From Eopsaltria australis (taxonomy: Eukaryota; Chordata; Aves; Passeriformes; Petroicidae), in assembly GCA_034509425.1 (NCBI GenBank), contig JAVTVJ010000014.1, forward strand, positions 722,020 through 786,019: a stretch of DNA of 64,000 bases. The letters run 5' to 3'. The notes under the pieces are model-generated. The model did no database searches and had not been told where the DNA came from. It worked only from the letters and a program-made list of their open reading frames with translations. Position 1 is the stretch's first letter. The number at the start of each line of letters is the position of its first letter. Positions 54,090 through 64,000 of this stretch are shown piece by piece. The position numbers were made by a program, and so were the translations under genes.

Positions 54090-56982
54090 TAAACACAGCA
54101 GCACTGGCATATATATTGAATACAGTGCACAAAGTACTTTCTTTTACCTGTAGGTGTATTTATCTGTCAGAAAGGAAACAATACTCACTAAATTTTATTG
54201 CTGCATGTTTAGGAGTGTGAGTGGCCTAATCACAAGACAATGGCACAGTCCATTTCTTCCTTTCTAACAACTGAAAATAATATCAGCAGACTGACAGGAA
54301 CCTCATTTATCTCAGGCACATCTATCTGCCTTCAGTACCCCAGGTCTTACAAGAGCAATAATGTTACAATAATGTTAAATATCCTTCTTGAAGTTAGCAA
54401 CTGCCTTTCTGTAGGATCTTCCTACACCTGTATTCCCACAGGAAAGGTGCTGGGAGAGAAACCCCTACCAGATATCCAGCACAGCATCCAGAAGCATTAA
54501 TTACTGACTTTCATGTACAAGTTCATCCAGATTAATTACACGGGTCAGTGAATCAAAGTGGTGTTTGTTTTGTGTGACCTGATTGTACCTGTCTTACTTC
54601 AGGGCCTTAAATGCACAGGCTTCAGTTGTGTAGAACAGAAGAGAGCATTTGGCATTTATTCTGGGATGAAGGGAATGCTGTAGCTTTCAGCTGCCAAGCC
54701 AGTTGCTGTTGGAGACTGCAGCAGTCCAGCAGCACCCACAGCATTGCTGTTGTCCCCCATCTGCTGTGACAGGAGGGAGATTGGCACAGGGATACTCCAG
54801 CAGTGCCTGGGGTTTGCACCTTGCCAGCAGAGCAGCTCTGGCAGCTTTGGCACATGGCAAGGGAGAGCCACAGCTGTCAAGTGTCAGCAACAATGGCACA
54901 GGGGCCTCAGCACATGGGCAGATTTTGAGCTATCAGAATGCAGCTTAGAGCTGCACCTTCTTAAAGGACCATCCTGGAGAGCCAGGCCATTCATAACTTG
55001 CAGTATTTATGTGCTAACCAAGTGTCAGGAATAGCATCTGAAGGTGTCTGAACTACTGCAGGTACATGCACATATTTAAGCAGCTGCTGAGCTCTCTAGT
55101 GGAGGAGACAGTATGCCTGCATTTGAGAAATATGTGTGGTCAAACACTGGTGTGAATGCCTGAAGTTCTGCTTTGGCATAGAGTTCTGTACCAGATAATT
55201 TAAAACATTACTATAAATAGATATAAAGACAAAATATGCTAATATCCCCTTGTCTAGAGAGGATTTAAAACACGTTTTGACACTTCTTTTTACACGCAGC
55301 ACACAGCCCCTGGCATTCTGATGGTCACAAGGGGCCCTCTTGTTTGGAAATCCAGTGTCTGATTAAAAAGCAGTAAATACTTTTATATTTATAAATAGGC
55401 TCTACTGATGTAGATGTTTTGTGTCTTTGTTTATGGGAAGCATAGCCTAGGTCTCAACTGCCCCTAAGATTGCTTCCTTGGCCTTGGAGCTTCCCACGCT
55501 GCCGTGCTCAGTCCCAGGAACACTGTGAGAGGTGTGGCAGTGGTTTTGAGCAGCACCGGGTCAGGCTCTGTCATTTGAGTGTTCTGGCATGCTCAGAAAG
55601 AGTTGAAGTGTTGTTCTTTTTGGATGAGTAGTGGCACTTGAGGCATGAGGATGAGAGCTGGGAAGTGCTTTGACTTCCTTCACAGCACAGAAGGCAGCAC
55701 ACCCAGCTAGGGAATGGCAGCAAAGTCCTCACTGTGTGTCTCAAACTGCCATGGACCAACCAGCGGCTGTTGCCTGTCACTTATCCCATCTGTTGGAATT
55801 AGGGCTGGTAGACTGTGCTTGGAGTAGTGTCGTTCCACCTAGAGAGCCACAGCCAAGTGGGACCAACACCGACCAAAGCTGCAGACTCTGCTGGGTGTCA
55901 GGGGGTGCTGCAGTCTGTGGGGTTTGCTTTAGAAAGGAATGGGATGGATCCTGCTTGCAGTCGTGACATAGAAATACTTTTCTGCCAGGAACCTGGGAAA
56001 ATCCTACATTAAACCCCAACTATCAAACGAAGTTCCCTGAGAGAGGAAATCTCTTGCACTGAAGACAGAATTTTTTAAGTCCCTCACTTTAGCAGATTTG
56101 TTTCGCATGAAAACAGCAGTGCTTCAACCAGCCTCAGACTATACCTTAGAACAGGGATAGAGTCAGCACTCAACTCAGAGTGAGCACATTTCTGACACTC
56201 AGAATGTGCATAGGAGTTAAGACAACAGTGACATGCTATAGACAATCAGCTCTAAGCTTTGTTTTGTACTTAACTTTGTATTTTAATATAATGGAGTATC
56301 CCTAAACATTTTTAATAGGTATTTTCAGTATCAGTAGAAATAGCAAGCTTTAAAAAGGATTCTTTTAAATTTTGTTTTAAAAAAATTTATTTAACTATGT
56401 GAAAATTAGTTAGCTTCAAGCTGCCTGTAGAGAGAAAAGTCACATTTACTTTTTGAAGTTTCTATCCCAAACAGAGGCTGTTTCAACTCTCTGGTGATTC
56501 TTCGCTCCAAACTTTCCATCATCATCTGTCCTAGGATTACATTCACAGTTCCTTACCAGGCTGTGCCTGTAAAGCCAGGTGCTACCAGAAGGGAACTGTT
56601 GTGTTGCAAACGTACAATATTACTCTTTCCTAAGTTGCCTTCTTCCTTTAAATGGTGGAGGTGTTGTGCTGCCAGGTCAGATGTCAGTCTGGTCAGTGCC
56701 TGCTGGTAACTCAGTCAATTGGCAGAATACAGGTTTTCCTTGCGAAACATGTTCAGTTAATTGTTTTCTCAGTTATTCCAGCCTCTTTGTTGCAATAATT
56801 TTATTGAATGCATTAGTATAAGCCCTCATATTACACCAAGGAGTGTTAAAAATGTATTCATCTGTCGTATCTGCTGTACGTTTGTGATGTTCCGGTGCCC
56901 TGGGACCTTGCAGCAGTGTATTCTGAACTGCAGACTCAGGCTCCCTGCCCGTCCCCCGGAGTCCCTGCGGAGCTCTGTGCCC

Positions 56983-57475
56983 GTGCAGGGCTGGTGTCCG
57001 TGCAGGGCTGGTGTCCGTGCAGGGCTGGTGCCCGTGCAGGCTTGGTGTCCGTGCAGGGCTGGTGCCCGTGCAGGGCTGGTGCCCGTACAGGGTTGGTGTC
57101 TGTGCAGGCTTGGTGTCCGTACAGGCTTGGTGTCCCTGCAGGGCTGGTGCCCGTACAGGCTTGGTGCCCGTACAGGCTTGGTGCCCGTACAGGCTTGGTG
57201 TCCGTGCAGGGCTGGTGCCCGTACAGGGCTGGTGTCCGTGCAGGGCTGGTGTCCCTGCAGGGCTGGTATCCGTACAGGGTTGGTGCCCGTGCAGGGCTGG
57301 TGTCCGTACAGGCTTGGTGTCCGTGCAGGGCTGGTGCCCGTGCAGGGCTGGTGTCCGTGCAGGGCTGGTGTCCGTACAGGCTTGGTGTCCGTGCAGGGCT
57401 GGTGCCCGTACAGGGCTGGTGTCCGTGCAGGGCTGGTGCCCGTACAGGGCTGGTGTCCGTGCAGGGCTGGTGTCC
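56983..57475 (+). repeat. 17-bp minisatellite, 29 copies
   Basis: The array is exactly 493 bp, that is 29 units of 17 bp with no length change, based on GTGCAGGGCTGGTGTCC. Variation sits at a few positions: gtgcag/gtacag/ctgcag, ggct/gctt/ggtt, and gtcc/gccc. The unit lacks stop codons on both strands, and 17 is not a multiple of 3, so several frames on both strands stay open for hundreds of codons and repeat every 17 residues. The + strand is G-rich (8 G to 4 C per unit). Confidence 0.97.
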
Positions 57476-57715
57476 GTGCCGCTGCCTTCGGCGAGCGCCG
57501 CTGCCGGGGCTTTGTGCTCGGCCCGGGCCGAGCGCGGCAGTTCCCGGCGCGGCCGGCAGGGGGCGGCGCCCCGCGGCGTTCGGGCGGCTTTGGGCCTTCC
57601 CGGGCAGTTCGGCGAGCGGCGGCGGCTGAGCCGGGAGCGGCCCCGGGAGCGGCCCCGGGAGCGGCTGCCGGGCCGAGGGAGCGGTCTGTGACCGAAATGC
57701 TGCGCCTCCGCTTTG
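57476..57715. promoter_or_regulatory. Intragenic CpG island next to the minisatellite
   Basis: About 240 bp are very rich in CG dinucleotides and GC (gccgagcgcggcag, ggcgcggccggcag, ggcgccccgcggcg), with three 12-bp tandem units (ccgggagcggcc type) at 57631-57666 and GC-box-like gggggcgg. This resembles a CpG-island promoter or insulator in an otherwise AT-rich intron, about 1.1 kb before exon 9. No start site or exon can be proved from sequence. Confidence 0.6.
57553..57567 (+). promoter_or_regulatory. CTCF-like binding motif
   Basis: CCGGCAGGGGGCGGC matches the vertebrate CTCF core CCASYAGRKGGCRSY at all but one position (G for A at the third). It lies within the CpG island. Methylation state and occupancy cannot be seen from sequence. 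Confidence 0.4.
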
Positions 57716-58702
57716 ACAACGGGTGTTTGCTGGGCTGCAGAAAGGGTCACTTACAGCATATAACCCCTAGTGCGGTCACATTTCAATAACTGAGTGCCAT
57801 GATGTTTGGGTGCCTTCTCCAGGTTTCTTTGCCCTTGGATCGTCTGGAATGAATACCCAGGGCAAGTCGTGAAGGGTTGTAGTGCAGAAAGGTAAATGCC
57901 TTGATTGGGTGTCAGAGGAGCAGCTGCACCATGCTGAGGATCCTACTGAGGCCCTCTACAGCTTTTACTTGTTTTCCTAATCAAATGGAAGCGGATTGGA
58001 GGCTTTAATTAAAGCTGTCATTACTTTATTTCTTAGTCTCTTCCTGGTGATGAATGATAGACACTCTGTGACATCTGAGTGTGGTCCCTGCATGCTGAGT
58101 ATAAAGCAGAGTCATTAGAGCAGAGCAAAGGGGAAAGAGCAGAAGAGCAAAACTCCGGGGCAGCAGTGCTGGGCTGTAAGAACAGAAATGGCCTTTGCTC
58201 TGCACTCACTCAGAGGCATCAAACTGACCTCTTAGCACATATATATATGTTGATCTGTGCTCTTCAATTATGTTAATTCAGTTTGAATCCAAAATCACTG
58301 TAGCCGCCTCTTGCTTGGTTTCCTAAAGCTGGTATCAATATATTTTTATTTCTTTGACAGTACAAAGGTACTAAAGTAAAAAGATAAAATAATTAACAAA
58401 CGTGTGAATCCCTGATTCAGAGATAGGCAGGAATATTGCAACTTTTTATTGCTTTCTGCTATTCTAATGGCTCTGTCTCCAGGAAATGTTGATTGTACAG
58501 TACAAATGGCCATGTGGCTCTTCCCAGAGGTCTCCCCTCCTCCACAGGTGGCTATTGTTCACTCCAGGAGCAATCAGTGTATTAACCTCTCCCTCTTCTC
58601 TTTTATTGCACAAATATGGAAACAGGCAAATGGAGCCCAGTATAAATCATTTGTGGTGCTCTGGATGAGGCAATTCTGCAGCACAAATTCTGCCCTTCTT
58701 GA

Positions 58703-61018
<2,316 letters not shown>

Positions 61019-62449
61019 GCCCCTTTGGCTCAACCAGAATCCCCTACAGCTTCAGCTGGAGAAGACGTGCAGTCTCTGGCTGACTCAATGGACTCAGACC
61101 GAGATTCCATCTGTAGTAATTCCAATGGCAATAATGGCAAAAACGGTAAAGAAAAAGAAAAGGACAAACAAAGGAAAGATAAAGACAAAACCAGGACGGA
61201 TTCAGTTGCCAATAAAATAGGAAGCCTCAGTAAAACCCTGGGAATTAAACTGAAAAAGAACATGGGTGGTCTTGGAGGTCTGGTACACGGGAAGATGAGC
61301 AGAGCCAATTCAGGGAATGGAAAAAATGGTGACACAGTAGAGAAAGTCAAAGAGAAGAAGTCCAAGTCTCGCAAAGGGAGCAAAGAGGAATCTGGACAGT
61401 CTGCGAGCACGTCTCCGTCTGAAAAGACCACTCCATCTCCAACTGACAGAGCCAGCAGCTCCCCCACTGAAAAGATGAACACTAAACCCTTCTCTGACAA
61501 GCAGTCGGACCCATGGAAGTACAGCACAGACGTGAAACTCAGCCTAAATATTTTGAGAGCTGCCATGCAGGGTGAACGAAAGTTTATTTTTGCTGGCCTT
61601 CTTTTGACCAGTCACAGGCATCAGTTCCACGAGGAGATGATCGGCTATTACCTGACCAGTGCCCAGGAGCGCTTCAATGCAGAACAGGAACAGAAAAGAA
61701 AGGAAGCTGAGAAAAAGGCTACACTGAATGGCTCCTCTAGTAGGAAAATGGAGGCAGAAGCATTTTCAAAAGAAAAATTAGAACCATCTCCTCAGGATAG
61801 GGCATCACCCATCTTGCCTCAAAGCCATACAACTCAACTGGTTTTAAAATTCAAAGACCGCACTAGTCCCACTCCCGGGTCCTTTTCTTCACCCAGCAAC
61901 GGTGCCAAGAAAAGCGGCCCCATCCCGGTATCTGCCCACTATAGCCATACCCCACCCGTTCAAAGGCAAAGTGTCATCCATTTGCATGACGTCAACTCCA
62001 AGCCATCGAGCTTCCAGGACGACACCTACAAGCCAGTGGTTGGCACCCTGAAAACCTGTGCCACCTACCCCCAGCAGAACAGATCCCTGTCCTCGCAGAG
62101 CTACAGCCCCGCGCGCCTGCCCGGGATGCGCACGGTGAACACGGTGGAGTCGCTGAGCTACGCCAGGCCTGCCGAACACAAGTCCCAGACCTACACAAAC
62201 GGCTTCAACACCGGGGACATCAGAGACTGCTTGGAGTACGCTGACGAGGACGCTCCTCAGACCTGGCTGAACAACGACAAAAGCCAAGGCAGAAGCACAG
62301 TTTGCCCAATATATTCCATCCAGCAGAACCGCTGTAAGAAGGAGAACTGTTCCTTTTATGGTCGTCCTGAGACTGAAAATTACTGTTCCTACTGCTACAA
62401 AGAGGAGTTAAAGCGCAGGGAGAGGGACAGCAAGGGACACAGGCATTGA
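61019..62449 (+). CDS. OTUD7A: OTUD7A terminal coding exon (disordered tail, A20 zinc finger, stop)
   Basis: The exon follows a tagcag double acceptor and ends with TGA at 62447-62449. It encodes residues 437-912. It begins [20 protein letters not shown], then has a Lys/Asp/Glu-rich charged stretch, [16 protein letters not shown] and [12 protein letters not shown] basic motifs (likely nuclear or membrane-interaction region), and a Ser/Thr/Pro-rich low-complexity part. A conserved island follows ([20 protein letters not shown], then [15 protein letters not shown]), then a long disordered segment and the A20 zinc finger with Cys875, Cys880, Cys892 and Cys895 (C-x4-C-x11-C-x2-C). A20 fingers of this family bind ubiquitin. 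The human protein is rich in poly-Ala and Gly/Pro after the EEMIGYYL region; this copy instead has ordinary Ser/Lys/Glu-rich sequence. The final residues are basic and His-ended. Confidence 0.97.
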   Translation, partial: APLAQPESPTASAGEDVQSLADSMDSDRDSICSNSNGNNGKNGKEKEKDKQRKDKDKTRTDSVANKIGSLSKTLGIKLKKNMGGLGGLVHGKMSRANSGNGKNGDTVEKVKEKKSKSRKGSKEESGQSASTSPSEKTTPSPTDRASSSPTEKMNTKPFSDKQSDPWKYSTDVKLSLNILRAAMQGERKFIFAGLLLTSHRHQFHEEMIGYYLTSAQERFNAEQEQKRKEAEKKATLNGSSSRKMEAEAFSKEKLEPSPQDRASPILPQSHTTQLVLKFKDRTSPTPGSFSSPSNGAKKSGPIPVSAHYSHTPPVQRQSVIHLHDVNSKPSSFQDDTYKPVVGTLKTCATYPQQNRSLSSQSYSPARLPGMRTVNTVESLSYARPAEHKSQTYTNGFNTGDIRDCLEYADEDAPQTWLNNDKSQGRSTVCPIYSIQQNRCKKENCSFYGRPETENYCSYCYKEELKRRERDSKGHRH

Positions 62450-62537
62450 GGATTCTTCCATGACTTCTTAGTTTTACCATTTTCTTACTTACAAAGTAAA
62501 CAGTGTTGGATTGCAGTAAAAGGAATCCTTAAAAAAG

Positions 62538-62543
62538 AATAAA
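62538..62543 (+). terminator. Possible proximal poly(A) signal AATAAA
   Basis: This canonical hexamer lies 89 nt after the stop codon and is followed by a T-rich stretch. It would give a very short 3' UTR. Confidence 0.35.
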
Positions 62544-63267
62544 GGATTGATGAGTAAATAGTGTCTAGCTCTTCGCTTTTCCGGGGCAATGAGGAAATAA
62601 TAGGAATAATTTATCATAAAAAAATATTATTTTCCATTTTGTCAGTGTCTTTTTTACATATACTGGTAAGCTGAAGGGTTGTTTACTCCTTTGTCAATGC
62701 TGTGTATATGTTTGGTCAAAAATTTACTAATGGTGCCTGAATTTACACTGACATCACTCAGGTAGTAGAATGATAGGGGAAAGTCATACTAGTGAAGATG
62801 TGGTGTTGTAGTAGGGTAGTATCTGCCTTGCAGACATTTGAAATGCTATAGATATTATTGAGAGTATTTTTTCCTCAGTAAAACTTAAATTTTTCATAGC
62901 CTTTTTTCTTTCAGGAGGGTAGTGATTTTGCATACTGCACATTTTTAACATGGCAGCATATTGCGTTGCTACTAATGTTTGTACATTTCAGTCTGAAATG
63001 GAATGATTCAGGAAAAATGGGAGTGAAAGGTCTGAATTCATGAAGGCTGTAGCTCTTCCTTATTTTAAGTTCTTACCAATTATTTCTAAATTTTCATTTA
63101 AAACAAAAAGTAGATTCGAGCCACTTTTATTTGCACTGAGTTTTTAAACAGGTTTTATAAGGAAATCCAATATGACTTCATGTCCCCAAGCCCCCCACAC
63201 AGTATGGTTTTGCACACCTGAATTTCAGAAGTATTTTTGTTGATGTTAAAATGCAGAGAAGTACTAA

Positions 63268-63273
63268 AATAAA
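63268..63273 (+). terminator. Possible poly(A) signal AATAAA
   Basis: This canonical hexamer sits in an A-rich run about 0.8 kb after the stop. The A-rich setting makes a chance match more likely. Confidence 0.25.
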
Positions 63274-63657
63274 ATTAAAATTTAAAAAAAATTATTAGAT
63301 ATGGAAAATTTGATGGCCAGCTAGGAAATTTGGCATCATTTTAGACTCAAACTGCTTGCCAAAACAAATGCAATGCATCAATTTATTCCCTTAGCTAGTG
63401 CACAAACCTGATCATTATTTACTTATTCCTTCTGAACATTATTGAGTGCTAATTATTGCAAATGTAATTTCTTGAGCCTTTCTTGAAGACTGTTGGCTCC
63501 ACCTCTTTTTCAAGTCTTCTACTAGAGTGAGTCATCTCCCCCCCAGGAGGTTTCCAGATGGCTGTAAAATACCTCCAGCAGGAATGGCAGCTCCTAGCAC
63601 AGATTTGCACAAGTCTGAGATCCAAATATTTACGTAAGTGTTTGCAATAGTTTTGAA

Positions 63658-63663
63658 AATAAA
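63658..63663 (+). terminator. Possible poly(A) signal AATAAA
   Basis: This canonical hexamer lies about 1.2 kb after the stop, followed by mixed sequence with TTTGCTC. Whether it is used cannot be told from sequence alone. Confidence 0.3.
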
Positions 63664-64000
63664 ACTTTGCTCACAGAAACATTTCTGCAAAGCAGACACC
63701 GCAGATACTGTGAGGTAGATGGATGGCATGAAGTTTTCTGGGATACAGGATTGGTTTTGCACCTCTCCACCATCAGCTGGCAGAATGCAGTGACAGGAGC
63801 TCTTTGGTGTTGTTACCCTTGTAAACAATGGCTCATTTTAAGAGCTAATTTTGCAGAACAGGTGAAGTGCTGCCTTCAGGGCTGCTGACTCAGCCCCTCA
63901 AGGAGCAGAACTGGAGTTCTGCCCTCCTCATTAAGGAATAACAATTTTCTGACCCACACAGGAAAGATTCTTTGCCAAAGAGTCTTTGTTTCTGATTATT

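Larger units (their letters stand above)
62450..64000 (+). other. OTUD7A: OTUD7A 3' UTR and downstream (end not resolved)
   Basis: AT-rich sequence follows the stop with no further convincing coding frame. Consensus AATAAA hexamers occur at 62538, 63268 and 63658. Family 3' UTRs in mammals are several kilobases long, so the transcript may run beyond the window. The open frames at 63.5-63.9 kb on both strands have no splice or similarity support. Confidence 0.7.

Noticed and set aside
56761..57789. Long open frames on both strands (up to 342 codons) across the minisatellite and CpG island
   Set aside because: The 17-bp unit has no stop in the frames concerned on either strand, and its length makes every frame repeat with a 17-residue period. 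Several overlapping frames on both strands are open at once, which is a repeat artefact and not a gene.
61030..61566. 178-codon open frame on the - strand opposite the OTUD7A last exon
   Set aside because: It is an antisense shadow of a strongly supported coding exon; hydrophobic composition comes from reading Lys/Glu/Ser codons backwards.
61889..62287. 132-codon open frame on the - strand in the same exon
   Set aside because: Antisense shadow of the OTUD7A tail with no independent evidence.

Overview
The window is vertebrate nuclear DNA, most likely from a bird and probably a passerine. It has 3' ends of CR1 LINEs, a solo LTR of the avian ERV-L type, low repeat density and fairly compact introns. 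Species cannot be told from the sequence.

Only one protein-coding gene can be supported. It is OTUD7A (Cezanne-2), on the + strand, occupying about 26.7 kb to the right edge. Eleven coding exons were placed by splice signals, reading-frame continuity and similarity to remembered OTUD7A/OTUD7B proteins. Spliced from the Met at 26745, they give an intact 912-residue protein: an N-terminal UBA-like segment, an A20/Cezanne-type OTU protease domain (catalytic Cys189 and His353, in this numbering), a long basic and Ser-rich disordered region encoded by the last exon, and a C-terminal A20 zinc finger. The stop is at 62447-62449 and the 3' UTR probably runs past the window end.

Region by region: 1-26.6 kb holds no confident coding exon and is best read as the large 5' intron(s) of OTUD7A, whose first exon lies outside the window. 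It contains a solo ERV-L-type LTR (12.66-13.20 kb), a GC-rich minisatellite (19.8-20.1 kb), back-to-back CR1 fragments (24.4-25.1 kb), a recursive-splice-site-like motif with a 74-nt exon (1.8 kb), and a candidate 5' coding exon (25.46-25.53 kb) that joins in frame to the first certain exon. 26.7-39.4 kb holds exons for the UBA-like and linker region. 44.4-59.2 kb holds the catalytic OTU exons. Intron 8 holds 29 exact-length copies of a 17-bp minisatellite abutting a CpG island with a CTCF-like site. 61.0-62.4 kb is the large terminal exon.

No novel multi-gene system is visible. The most interesting items are the recursive splice candidate, the remodelled N-terminus with a four-codon upstream ORF, the intragenic minisatellite/CpG island, and a NAGNAG acceptor on the last exon. 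Many long open frames in the window are by-products of stop-free tandem repeats or antisense shadows.
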